Below, in pieces: positions 7,936 to 15,689 of a stretch of DNA of 64,000 bases; the first letter of the stretch is position 1, and each line of letters starts with the position of its first letter. Both the position numbers and the translations under genes were made by a program. Under the pieces are notes generated by a model. The model saw only the letters and a list, made by a program, of their open reading frames with translations, was not told where the DNA came from and ran no database searches. Source of the DNA: Luteimonas padinae (GTDB lineage: Bacteria; Pseudomonadota; Gammaproteobacteria; Xanthomonadales; Xanthomonadaceae). Where the stretch lies: positions 113,901-177,900 of the forward strand of contig NZ_BMZT01000009.1 of assembly GCF_014652935.1 (NCBI RefSeq). Direction: 5' to 3'.

Positions 7936-9975
7936 TCAGGCGTTCACCTGCCCGGCCTGCACGATGCGCAGGTCGGGCGCGAGCTCCTGGTACGACAGCA
8001 CCGGCAGCTCGAAGAAATCGACTTCCATCAGCTTGCGCAGGTGCCTGCGCACATCCAGCGAACACAGCAGCACCGGCTTCACCCCGGGCGCCTGCCGCGC
8101 CAGGTGCGCGCGCACCTCGTTGCCGAGCCGCGCCGCCAGCTCCGGCGAGATCGCCAGCTGGCTCGCGCCCCCGGCCACGCGCACCGACTGCCGCAGCTTG
8201 TCCTCGAGCTCGGGATGGATCAGCAGCACGTGCAGCGTGCGCTCGGCATCGGCGTGGCGCTCGGCGATCTCGCGCTTGAGCGCGACGCGCACGTACTCGG
8301 TCAGCAGCACCACGTCCTTCTCGCGGCCACCGACGTCGGTGATCGCCTCGAACACGTCGCGCAGGTTGCGGATCGGCACGCCCTCCTCGGCGAGACGGCG
8401 CAGAACGTCGGCCACGCGCTGCGGCGCGACCACGCGCAGCATCTCCTTCACCAGGTCCGGGTAGTCGCGCTGCATGCGCGCGAACAGGTTGGCGGTTTCC
8501 TGAATGCCGATGAAGCCGCCGAGGCGGCGCTGCAGCGCGGTGCGCGCATGCAAGTCGAGGAGATCTTCCGGCGCGAGCGCATCCGCGGTGCCGGCGGCGA
8601 CCCAGTCGCCCGCGAGGACCGGGAAGAAGCCGGCCTGGCGGTTGTCGGCCGTGGCCGTGGGCGCGCGCCGGAAGGCGGCGTCGGTCCGCAGCTGGCCGGA
8701 TGCCAGTCGCGCGCCGAACGCGCTCAGGCGGTAGCCGCCCTCGCCCAGGCCTTCGACCAGGCGCAGCTTCGGCGCCGGCACCGGCACGCCGAACTCGTCG
8801 CGCATGCCCTGCGCCACGGCGGAGACGCGCGACAGCAGCACGTCCTGGATCGGCGCCAGCGACGGCGACAGGTCGAGCTGCAGCGGCGCCGGCGGCGCGA
8901 GGTCGTCGACCTGTTCGGCCACTTCGGACTGGGCGACCTCGCCCTCCGGCACGCGGAAGGCGCGACGCAGGACCTGGTAGCCGTGGCGGTAGCGCCACGC
9001 GCTCATGCCCAGCAGCGCCAGGCCCAGGACCAGGAACACCGGCTTCGGGAAGCCGGGCACCAGCGTCATCAGCAGCGCTAGCAGCCCGGTGATCAGCATC
9101 ACCCGCGGCTGGCCGCTGATCTGGCGGCCGATGGCCGCGCCCAGGTGCTTGTCGTCGACCTCGCTCGTGGTGCGCGTGACCACCAGGCCGGCGGCGATGG
9201 TGGCGAGGATGGCCGGGATCTGCGAGACCAGGCCGTCGCCGATGGTCAGGATGCTGTAGGTGCGGGTGGCGTCGGCCAGCGCCATGTCGCGCTGGAGGAC
9301 GCCGATGGCGAGGCCGCCGAGCAGGTTGATGATGATGATGACGATGCCGGCGATGGCGTCGCCCTTGACGAACTTCATCGCGCCGTCGAGGGCGCCGTGC
9401 AGCTGGCTCTCGGTCTCGAGGTGGCGGCGCTTGCGCTTGGCCTCGTCCTTGTCGATCAGCCCCGAGCGCAGGTCGGAGTCGATCGACAGCTGTTTGCCGG
9501 GCATGGCGTCGAGGGTGAAGCGCGCCGAGACCTCGGCCACGCGTTCGGCGCCCTTGGCGATGACGATGAACTGCACCACGGTGATGATCAGGAACACCAC
9601 CAGGCCGACGACGAGGTTGCCACCGGCGACCATGTTGCCGAAGGTCTCGACGATGTGGCCGCCCTCGGCGTCGAGCAGGATCGAGCGCGTGATCGCGATC
9701 GACAGCGCGAGCCGGAACAGCGTGGTGAGCAGCAGCACGCTGGGGAAGCTCGAGAACGCCACCGGCGACGGGATGTAGATGCCCAGCAGCAGCAGGCCGA
9801 AGCCGATGGAGATGTTCACCGCCACCAGCGCGTCGATCACCACCAGCGGCAGCGGCAGGATCATCACGCTGATGATCAGCACCGCCGCGACGGCGAGCAC
9901 GATGTCGCTGTAGCCCAGGCCTGCGCGCTTGCCGTTGGCGGGTGCCGCGAAGAGGTTGTCGATCAGCGCGCGCAT
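7936..9975 (-). CDS. sctV: Type III secretion export gate protein SctV (YscV/HrcV, FlhA family)
   Basis: 679 aa from ATG 9975 (MRALIDNLF). Eight N-terminal membrane helices (VLAVAAVLIISVMILPLPLV onward) contain the FHIPEP-family segment RFTLDAMPGKQLSIDSDLRSG between TM4 and TM5. The large cytoplasmic domain (from about residue 330) forms the nonameric export ring that binds chaperone-substrate complexes. The longer frame opening at 10077 lacks a family-like N-terminus. First gene of the leftward sct operon, preceded by an unusually AT-rich intergenic stretch. Confidence 0.95.
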   Translation of the reverse strand: MRALIDNLFAAPANGKRAGLGYSDIVLAVAAVLIISVMILPLPLVVIDALVAVNISIGFGLLLLGIYIPSPVAFSSFPSVLLLTTLFRLALSIAITRSILLDAEGGHIVETFGNMVAGGNLVVGLVVFLIITVVQFIVIAKGAERVAEVSARFTLDAMPGKQLSIDSDLRSGLIDKDEAKRKRRHLETESQLHGALDGAMKFVKGDAIAGIVIIIINLLGGLAIGVLQRDMALADATRTYSILTIGDGLVSQIPAILATIAAGLVVTRTTSEVDDKHLGAAIGRQISGQPRVMLITGLLALLMTLVPGFPKPVFLVLGLALLGMSAWRYRHGYQVLRRAFRVPEGEVAQSEVAEQVDDLAPPAPLQLDLSPSLAPIQDVLLSRVSAVAQGMRDEFGVPVPAPKLRLVEGLGEGGYRLSAFGARLASGQLRTDAAFRRAPTATADNRQAGFFPVLAGDWVAAGTADALAPEDLLDLHARTALQRRLGGFIGIQETANLFARMQRDYPDLVKEMLRVVAPQRVADVLRRLAEEGVPIRNLRDVFEAITDVGGREKDVVLLTEYVRVALKREIAERHADAERTLHVLLIHPELEDKLRQSVRVAGGASQLAISPELAARLGNEVRAHLARQAPGVKPVLLCSLDVRRHLRKLMEVDFFELPVLSYQELAPDLRIVQAGQVNA

Positions 9976-10233
9976 GCCTGCATCCCCTTCATGCGGCACG
10001 CCGCGGGCGTGGCGTGGCCACTCCCGTTTGCGTGCTCTGCCATGTGATTCGCCTGCCGCATTGATCGCTGACCCCATGCGTCACTTTGTGGCAAATTACG
10101 ATAGTCTCGTTGCAAGGGCAATCGCGGTAAATTCTGGTCGGGCGTTTCCGGTTCGCACTTCAGGGACAGGGCCAAACGCCTGTAATGGCAGGGAAATTTT
10201 GCGGCAACAATTAAATGTGACGACGTTCGCTCT
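9976..10233. promoter_or_regulatory. AT-rich intergenic region upstream of the sctV operon
   Basis: 258 bp without a convincing gene. The stretch 10081-10140 is only about 47% GC in a ~70% GC neighbourhood. This is where the promoter of the leftward sctV-sctD-...-sctP operon should lie. I see no plant-inducible-promoter-like TTCGC-N15-TTCGC pair and no clear sigma-54 box; the two TTCGC motifs present are about 72 bp apart. An unidentified activator may bind here. Confidence 0.45.
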
Positions 10234-10623
10234 TTATGAGGCCTCGACCTCGGGTTTCCCCGTAGTGACAAGGTCGTCGGCATCAAGGTCGGTGACGAAA
10301 TTGACGCTCTGGGCACCGACGCCGATGGTGAATACGCGTCCCGAGCGCGACTTCACCAGCACGAGGCGTTCACGCGGACCCAGCGGAAGGATCTGGAGGA
10401 TCGACAGCGGTGCGTCGGTGCCGGTCAGCTTGTAGCGCCGCCGTACCAGGCGCAGGACGACCAGCAGCCCGGCAATGATGAAAGCCAGGGGCAGCAGGAT
10501 CGCCAGCAGCTCCCCGGCGACGGACGAGGTCGCCGGAGCTTCGGAGACGGCTTCGGCCGACATGGCAGTGCCACTTGCGAGGGACAGGATGGCGGTGATG
10601 GCAGTCAGGGTTTGCTTCGACAT
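10234..10623 (-). CDS. FliO-like export-apparatus assembly protein within a non-flagellar T3SS locus
   Basis: 129 aa. A signal peptide-like N-terminus (to about residue 23) or first helix is followed by a transmembrane helix (about 38-60, LLAILLPLAFIIAGLLVVL), a basic RLVRRRYK stop-transfer and a short cytoplasmic domain with LQILPLGPRERLVLVKSRSG and RVFTIGVGAQSVNFV. The LGxRERxVxV plus LGV motif is the hallmark of FliO, a flagellar assembly chaperone for FliP. FliO is generally considered absent from injectisomes. The gene lies upstream of sctV on the same strand, separated by 258 bp, and diverges from the histidine kinase gene. Identity to the FliO family is good; its role here is inference. 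Confidence 0.75.
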   Translation of the reverse strand: MSKQTLTAITAILSLASGTAMSAEAVSEAPATSSVAGELLAILLPLAFIIAGLLVVLRLVRRRYKLTGTDAPLSILQILPLGPRERLVLVKSRSGRVFTIGVGAQSVNFVTDLDADDLVTTGKPEVEAS

Positions 10624-10716
10624 GTGGGGACGTTCCGGCCTCGGGGATCGCGCGGAGGGCGCGCGCGCAGCCTACCGCAGCCGCCTGTGCCGCCGTTGCG
10701 CGACGGAACCCGCTGC

Positions 10717-11811
10717 ATGACGCCGGCCAGGGGCACCGCAAGCCGCACGCAGGCGGCCCGGGATGGCGATGGGATGGTGGCGTCGATGCTCGAGGCGATC
10801 CCGTTCCCCTGCGCCGCATTCACCCGTGGCGATGGCGGCCTGGTCGCCGCCAACCGCAGCTATCGCGATGCCTTCGGCGGCCTCGAAGGACACGACCACC
10901 GCGCCCGCCTGCTGGCGTCGCTCAGCGGCGTCGACGGCGATTCCACGGAGTCGTCCCACGAGGTCAACGCGCCGCACAGCAACCGCTGGTACGCGCTGCA
11001 CTGGGGCATCGCCGAGGTCGCCGGCGCGACGCTGGACATGCTGACGGCGGTCGACATCAGCGCCCGCATCGAGGCCCTGGACTCGCACAAGAGCCAGCAG
11101 GAGAAGTTGCTGTTCACCTCGCGGCTGATGTCGGTCGGCGAGATGGCCGCGACGCTCGCGCACGAGCTCAACCAGCCGCTGGCGGCGATCGTGAACTATC
11201 TCAACGGCAGCCTGCGCCTGGTCGACCAGGCCGGCGGGCCGGTGCAGGTCGAGCGCGCCCTGGTCGCCGCGCGCACCCAGGCCGAGCACGCCGCCGCGGT
11301 GATCTCGCGGGTGCGCGAGTTCGTCCGCGCGCGCGAACCGCGCCGGGACGCGCATGACGTGGCCCAGATCACCGGAACCGTGGTCGAGCTGCTGCGGCTG
11401 GAGGCCGAGCGCCTGCAGTTGCGCATCGAACTGGCGCTCGCCGCGGACCTGCCGCCCGTGCATGCCGACCGGGTGATGGTGGAGCAGGTGCTGCTCAACC
11501 TGGTGAAGAACGCGATCGAAGCGATGCGCGAGGTGCCCGCGGCGCAGCGCGGCCTGCGCATCGAGGGCCGGGTCAACCTCGATGGCGAAGTCGAAGTGCG
11601 CGTCTGCGACCGCGGCGAGGGGCTGAGCGAGGAGCAGGGGCGACAGCTGTTCTCGCCCTTCTTCACGACGAAGAGCGACGGACTCGGCATCGGCCTGGCG
11701 ATCTGCCGCTCGATCATCGAATACCACGAGGGGCGGCTGTTCTTCGAGCCGCGCGAGGGAGGCGGGAGCGTGTTCGGCTTCACCCTCCCGCCCGCGGACG
11801 GGAGGGGATAG
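10717..11811 (+). CDS. Cytoplasmic PAS-domain sensor histidine kinase (FixL/NtrB-like)
   Basis: 364 aa from ATG 10717; a start at 10774 is also possible. No transmembrane helices. Residues about 20-115 resemble a PAS sensor fold (AIPFPCAAFTRGDGGLVAANR), followed by a coiled-coil linker, a HisKA domain with phospho-acceptor His about 149 in LAHELNQPLAAI, and a HATPase domain with N-box EQVLLNLVKNAIEAM and G-box GDGLGIGLAICRSII. It should autophosphorylate and pass phosphate to the response regulator encoded 3 bp downstream. Its place between two halves of the T3SS locus suggests control of that system; the ligand is unknown. Confidence 0.9.
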   Translation: MTPARGTASRTQAARDGDGMVASMLEAIPFPCAAFTRGDGGLVAANRSYRDAFGGLEGHDHRARLLASLSGVDGDSTESSHEVNAPHSNRWYALHWGIAEVAGATLDMLTAVDISARIEALDSHKSQQEKLLFTSRLMSVGEMAATLAHELNQPLAAIVNYLNGSLRLVDQAGGPVQVERALVAARTQAEHAAAVISRVREFVRAREPRRDAHDVAQITGTVVELLRLEAERLQLRIELALAADLPPVHADRVMVEQVLLNLVKNAIEAMREVPAAQRGLRIEGRVNLDGEVEVRVCDRGEGLSEEQGRQLFSPFFTTKSDGLGIGLAICRSIIEYHEGRLFFEPREGGGSVFGFTLPPADGRG

Positions 11812-11814
11812 GGC

Positions 11815-12420
11815 ATGACGGTGACACGCGTCTACCTGGTGGACGACAACGACGGCTTCCGCGACTCGACCGCATGGCTGCTCGAGACCGCCGGCTTCGA
11901 GGTCGAGAGCTTCGCCTCCGGCGCGGCCTTCCTCGAGGCCTACGCCGGCAACCGCCACGGCGATGCCAGCGAATGCCTGGTGTCGGACATCCGCATGCCG
12001 GAGATGAGCGGGCTGCAGCTGCAGGACGAGCTCGGCCGGCGCGGCATCCAGCTTCCCCTGGTGTTCGTGACCGCGCACGGCGACGTGCCGCTGGCGGTGG
12101 AGGCGATGCGCAAGGGCGCGTCCAACTTCCTCGAGAAGCCGTTCTCGGAGCAGGCGCTGGTCGACGCGCTGCGCACCGCGCTGGCCAATGCGCGCAATCG
12201 CGGCAGCGGTGGCGGCATGGCCAACGAACTTCTGGCGAAGCTGAGTCCGCGCGAGCGCCAGGTGCTCGACCTGGTGGTCGCGAGCAAACCGAACAAGATC
12301 ATCGCCGACATCCTCGGCATCAGCATCAAGACCGTCGAACTGCACAGGGCGAACATGATGGGCAAGCTGGGCGTGCGCTCCCTCCCGGAGCTGATGAAGG
12401 TGGCGCTTGGCCACGGCTGA
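11815..12420 (+). CDS. FixJ-family response regulator with LuxR-type HTH
   Basis: 201 aa. The receiver domain (residues 1-120) has the acidic pocket VDDND, phospho-acceptor Asp58 in LVSDIRMPEMSG, a conserved Thr in FVTAHGD, and Lys in FLEKPF. The C-terminal LuxR/GerE helix-turn-helix is about residues 140-198 (SPRERQVLDLVVASKPNKIIA). FixJ, TtrR and similar regulators have this layout and activate transcription when phosphorylated. It follows the kinase gene by 3 bp and overlaps the TTG start of sctQ by 14 nt, so it is co-transcribed and translationally coupled with the T3SS genes sctQRST. Confidence 0.92.
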   Translation: MTVTRVYLVDDNDGFRDSTAWLLETAGFEVESFASGAAFLEAYAGNRHGDASECLVSDIRMPEMSGLQLQDELGRRGIQLPLVFVTAHGDVPLAVEAMRKGASNFLEKPFSEQALVDALRTALANARNRGSGGGMANELLAKLSPRERQVLDLVVASKPNKIIADILGISIKTVELHRANMMGKLGVRSLPELMKVALGHG

Positions 12421-13558
12421 GCGCGGCGCGCGCCAGGCGAAGACGCGGCGGACGCGCGGTCCCGCCGCGCCCCTGCCGGAACCGCCGCCCGTGCGTCCGC
12501 TGCGCGGGCTGCTGCCCGCGGTCGATGCGCCCGGCTGCGAGGCGCTGCGCGGATTCTTCTCGGCGCCGCGCTGGTGGCTGCTGGGCGACGGCGCTGCGGT
12601 GCAGGTCCGGCCCGCAACGGCCCCCGCCGCCGCGTTCGCGATCGATGCCGAAGGCGCGCGGCTGCGCCTGCACGTCGACGGTCCGGCGACCTCGGGCGAC
12701 GACGCGGCCCGGCTGCGCTGGAGCGACCATGCCGGCCGCTCGCGCATCCTGGCCTGGAGCCTGGCCCACGAATCCACGCTGCGGCGCTTGAGCGAATGGC
12801 TGGGGGTGTCGCTGCTGCCGTCGCTGGATGGCGGTGGCGACGGCGACGACAACGCCGCGGACACGACCACGCTGTGGCTGGAAGTCCGCATCGACGAACC
12901 GCCCCGCGATGACGGCGACGACGCGGATGCCGGCGACGCCCTGCCGCCCACGCTCGCGCGCCTGTGCCTGCCCCTGGCCTGGCTGCCGGCGCTGGCGGCG
13001 CGCGCCGAGCCGCCGCACGAGGACGACCCCGCACCGTCCGCGGGGCGCTGGCGGGCACTCCAGACCACCGTGCACGTGCTGTTCCCGGTCACGCTGGCCA
13101 TGCGCGACTGGCGCGCGCTGCGCGAGGGCGACGTGATCATCGCCGGCCACCGCTCGCAGCCGCCCGCCTGCGTGGCCCGCGCCAGCGGCCGCGACTGGCC
13201 GCTGGCGCCCGCGCCCGGCGGCTGGACCGTGCGCAGCCACTCCATCCCCGCTCCAGTCCACCACGAGGAATCCCCGATGACCCAGCAGGAACACGACGGC
13301 GACGTGCCGGCCGAGGCGCCATCCGCGCCGTCCCCCGACCCCGCGCGCAGCCTGCCGGTCCAGGTGGAGTTCGAACTCGGCCGCACCGAGATGAGCATCG
13401 GCGAGCTCGCCGACCTGCAGCCGGGCTACGTGTTCCCGCTCGCGACGCCGCTGGAAGGCGCCAGCGTCACCATCCGTGCCAACGGCCGCATCGCCGGCCG
13501 CGGCGAACTGGTCGCCGTGGGCGAGACGCTGGGCGTGCGCCTGCTGTCCTGGAGCTGA
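12407..13558 (+). CDS. sctQ: Type III secretion C-ring/sorting-platform protein SctQ (YscQ/HrcQ)
   Basis: 383 aa from a TTG codon at 12407 that overlaps the regulator gene by 14 nt. The N-terminal two-thirds are divergent; the last ~75 residues form a SpoA/FliN-like surface-presentation domain (LPVQVEFELGRTEMSIGELA, ending GVRLLSWS). SctQ builds the cytoplasmic pods with SctL and SctK. A linker rich in acidic residues and Pro precedes the C-terminal SpoA domain, and it contains a strong internal start at 13277. sctR begins 3 bp after the stop. Confidence 0.88.
   Translation: MATAERGARQAKTRRTRGPAAPLPEPPPVRPLRGLLPAVDAPGCEALRGFFSAPRWWLLGDGAAVQVRPATAPAAAFAIDAEGARLRLHVDGPATSGDDAARLRWSDHAGRSRILAWSLAHESTLRRLSEWLGVSLLPSLDGGGDGDDNAADTTTLWLEVRIDEPPRDDGDDADAGDALPPTLARLCLPLAWLPALAARAEPPHEDDPAPSAGRWRALQTTVHVLFPVTLAMRDWRALREGDVIIAGHRSQPPACVARASGRDWPLAPAPGGWTVRSHSIPAPVHHEESPMTQQEHDGDVPAEAPSAPSPDPARSLPVQVEFELGRTEMSIGELADLQPGYVFPLATPLEGASVTIRANGRIAGRGELVAVGETLGVRLLSWS
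13277..13558 (+). CDS. Predicted internally translated SctQ C-terminal product (SctQ-C)
   Basis: An ATG at 13277, in frame with sctQ, is preceded by GAGGAA at 13265-13270, a better ribosome-binding site than that of the TTG start of the full gene. The 93-residue product would be an acidic linker plus the C-terminal SpoA domain. In YscQ, Spa33 and SsaQ an internally initiated C-terminal fragment is made and assembles with full-length protein. Seen: the RBS and frame. Inferred: that the short product exists here. Confidence 0.55.
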   Translation: MTQQEHDGDVPAEAPSAPSPDPARSLPVQVEFELGRTEMSIGELADLQPGYVFPLATPLEGASVTIRANGRIAGRGELVAVGETLGVRLLSWS

Positions 13559-13561
13559 GGC

Positions 13562-14635
13562 ATGGACTTCACCACCTTCTCGCCGGCGGTCGTCCTCGTC
13601 ACCGTCGTCTTCATCGCGCTGGCGCCGTTCGTCGCGGTGATGGTGACCTCGTTCACCAAGATCGTGGTGGTGCTGAGCCTGCTGCGCAACGCGCTGGGCC
13701 TGCAGCAGGTGCCGCCGAACGTGGTCATCAACGGCCTGGCGATCGTGCTGTCGGCGTATGTGATGTCGCCGGTGCTGCTGGAAACCCACGCCGCGGTGAG
13801 CGCCTACATGGCCGGCGAGCCGCCGCCGGCGCAGATCCAGGCGCAGATCGAGCAGCGTGCGATCGCGCGCGCCGAGCGCCAGGCCGCGCGCCGCGCGCAG
13901 GCGCCGCAGGCCGCTGGCGAAGCCGATCCCGCGCCCACACCCGCGGACGACGCGGACCTGGATCCGCCGCCGGCCAGCCCCGCCGCCGCCGATGCCCTGC
14001 GTGCCGAAGCCGAAGCCACGACGCGCGGCACCGGTACGCCCGCGGCCGGTCCGGAGGCGGTCGAGCCTGCCGACACCGGCTTCGTCCGCGCCCCGCAGTT
14101 CGCGAACGTCGACAACGGCCAGGCACCGCCCGAAGACGCCGGCATCGCCGATGCCGCCGCGGACGACGAGGGCCCGGTGGTGATCACCGCGACAGGCGCG
14201 CCGCGTCCGCCGACCCCCGCCGCCGGCGCGCCGATGGACGCCGCGCGCATGCTCGGCATCTTCGAGGCCAGCAAGGAGCCGCTGCGCAGCTTCCTGATCC
14301 GCCACTCCAACGACCAGGAGCGCGCCTTCTTCCTGAAGAGCGCGCAGCGCCTGCTGCCCGCCGACCGCCGCGACGACCTCGACGTCGACGATTTCATCGT
14401 GGTGATCCCGGCGTTCACCGTCAGCGAGCTCACCACCGCCTTCCAGATCGGCTTCCTGATCTTCCTGCCGTTCCTGATCATCGACCTGGTGGTGGCCAAC
14501 ATCCTGCTGGCGCTGGGCATGATGATGCTCTCGCCGACCACGATCTCGCTGCCGTTCAAGCTGCTGCTGTTCGTGCTGGTCGACGGCTGGGCGAAGCTGG
14601 TCCACGGCCTCGTGCTGACGTACGCGGGCGGCTGA
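13562..14635 (+). CDS. sctR: Type III secretion export gate protein SctR (YscR/HrcR, FliP family) with a long insertion
   Basis: 357 aa, against about 215-225 in the family. Residues 1-80 match the SctR N-terminus (MVTSFTKIVVVLSLLRNALG, QQVPPNVVINGLAIVLSAYV) and residues 226-357 match its C-terminal half (KEPLRSFLIRHSNDQERAFF, PAFTVSELTTAFQIGFLIF, LALGMMMLSPTTISLPFKLL). Between them, about residues 86-225 (nt 13817-14236) is an extra stretch rich in Ala, Pro, Asp, Glu and Arg, starting with a predicted helix (QIQAQIEQRAIARAERQAAR) and then apparently disordered. It sits in the loop between the N- and C-terminal hairpins. SctR with SctS and SctT forms the helical export pore. Confidence 0.94.
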   Translation: MDFTTFSPAVVLVTVVFIALAPFVAVMVTSFTKIVVVLSLLRNALGLQQVPPNVVINGLAIVLSAYVMSPVLLETHAAVSAYMAGEPPPAQIQAQIEQRAIARAERQAARRAQAPQAAGEADPAPTPADDADLDPPPASPAAADALRAEAEATTRGTGTPAAGPEAVEPADTGFVRAPQFANVDNGQAPPEDAGIADAAADDEGPVVITATGAPRPPTPAAGAPMDAARMLGIFEASKEPLRSFLIRHSNDQERAFFLKSAQRLLPADRRDDLDVDDFIVVIPAFTVSELTTAFQIGFLIFLPFLIIDLVVANILLALGMMMLSPTTISLPFKLLLFVLVDGWAKLVHGLVLTYAGG

Positions 14636-14636
14636 C

Positions 14637-14906
14637 GTGAACGAGGTCCTCGAGCTCACCAAGGAAGCGCTGTACCTGGTCATGCTGCTGTCGGGCCCGC
14701 CGATCGGCGCCGCGGCGCTGGTGGGCCTGGTGATCGCCTTCCTGCAGGCCGCCACCCAGCTGCAGGAGCAGACCTTCGCCTACGCCTGCAAGTTCGTCGC
14801 GATCGTGCTGATGCTGTTCCTGACCGCGGCCCTGATCGGCGGCTCGCTGTACGGCTACACCGAACGCATCTTCCGCGACTTCCCGGGCCTCGTGGTCCGG
14901 AACTGA
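14637..14906 (+). CDS. sctS: Type III secretion export gate protein SctS (YscS/HrcS, FliQ family)
   Basis: 89 aa, normal size, starting at GTG 14637, 1 bp after the sctR stop. Two transmembrane helices in a hairpin (ALYLVMLLSGPPIGAAALVG, and VAIVLMLFLTAALIGGSLYG) flank the family loop QAATQLQEQTFAY. Four SctS subunits pack around the SctR/SctT pore. It lies in the order sctQ-R-S-T seen in nearly all injectisome loci. Confidence 0.95.
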   Translation: MNEVLELTKEALYLVMLLSGPPIGAAALVGLVIAFLQAATQLQEQTFAYACKFVAIVLMLFLTAALIGGSLYGYTERIFRDFPGLVVRN

Positions 14907-14909
14907 CCG

Positions 14910-15689
14910 GTGTTCGAGCTCCTCGGCAATCCGCTGCTGGCGCTGGCGCTGGTGCTGCCGCGCGTCATCGGCGCCTTCCTGATGCTACCGCTGATGACGC
15001 AGCAGACGGTGCCGCCGATGGTGCGCAACAGCTTCATGGTGAGCCTCGGGATCATGGTCCTGCCCGCGGCCCTGGCAGGCACGCCGATGGACAACCTGGG
15101 CACGATCGAGTGGCCGATGATCATCCTCAAGGAGGTCTTCATCGGGGTCTCGATCGGCTTCACCTTCGGCATCGTGTTCTGGGCGGTGTCAGCGGTCGGC
15201 GGCGTGATGGATACCCAGGTCGGCATGTCGATGGCGCAGATCTTCGATCCCATCCAGGGCCACCAGGTGACCCTGCACGGCGAGTTCCTGTCGCAGCTGG
15301 CGACCTGGCTGTTCATGGCCAGTGGCGCCTTCCTCGTGTTCATGGACATCCTGATGTCCAGCTACGCGCTGTGGCCGGTGACGTCCTACTTCCCGGACCT
15401 GCCCGCGGTGGGCATGAACCTGTTCGTCGGCCAGTTCAATTTCATGATGACCACGGTGCTGGTGATGGCCGCGCCGGTGATGGTGGTGCTGCTGATCATC
15501 GACCTGTCGTTCGGCCTGGTGAACCGCTACGCGCCGCAGCTGAACGTGTTCGCGCTGACGCTGCCGATCAAGGCCTGGCTGGCCACGGCGATGATCCTGA
15601 TGCTGCTCGGCGTGTACGTGGAGATCCTGCTCGAGCGCCTCGGCAGCAACCGCTATCTGCTGGGCCTGCTGCACCAGGCGCTGGGCTGA
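14910..15689 (+). CDS. sctT: Type III secretion export gate protein SctT (YscT/HrcT, FliR family)
   Basis: 259 aa from GTG 14910, 3 bp after sctS. It is a polytopic membrane protein with the FliR-family pattern: an N-terminal helix pair (LALALVLPRVIGAFLMLPLM), the conserved EVFIGVSIGFTFGIVFWAVS helix, a MSMAQIFDP segment, and helices in the second half ending in LPIKAWLATAMILMLLGVYV. One copy caps the export pore. Its stop codon abuts the stop of the oppositely oriented sctU in the palindrome TGATCA. Confidence 0.94.
   Translation: MFELLGNPLLALALVLPRVIGAFLMLPLMTQQTVPPMVRNSFMVSLGIMVLPAALAGTPMDNLGTIEWPMIILKEVFIGVSIGFTFGIVFWAVSAVGGVMDTQVGMSMAQIFDPIQGHQVTLHGEFLSQLATWLFMASGAFLVFMDILMSSYALWPVTSYFPDLPAVGMNLFVGQFNFMMTTVLVMAAPVMVVLLIIDLSFGLVNRYAPQLNVFALTLPIKAWLATAMILMLLGVYVEILLERLGSNRYLLGLLHQALG

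Noticed and set aside
10153-10230. Plant-inducible-promoter (PIP) box upstream of sctV
   Set aside because: Two TTCGC motifs exist on the plus strand but are about 72 bp apart rather than 15, and on the wrong strand for sctV.
12326-14755. Minus-strand frame of 809 codons over sctQ and sctR
   Set aside because: Shadow frame; the plus strand encodes SpoA and SctR motifs.
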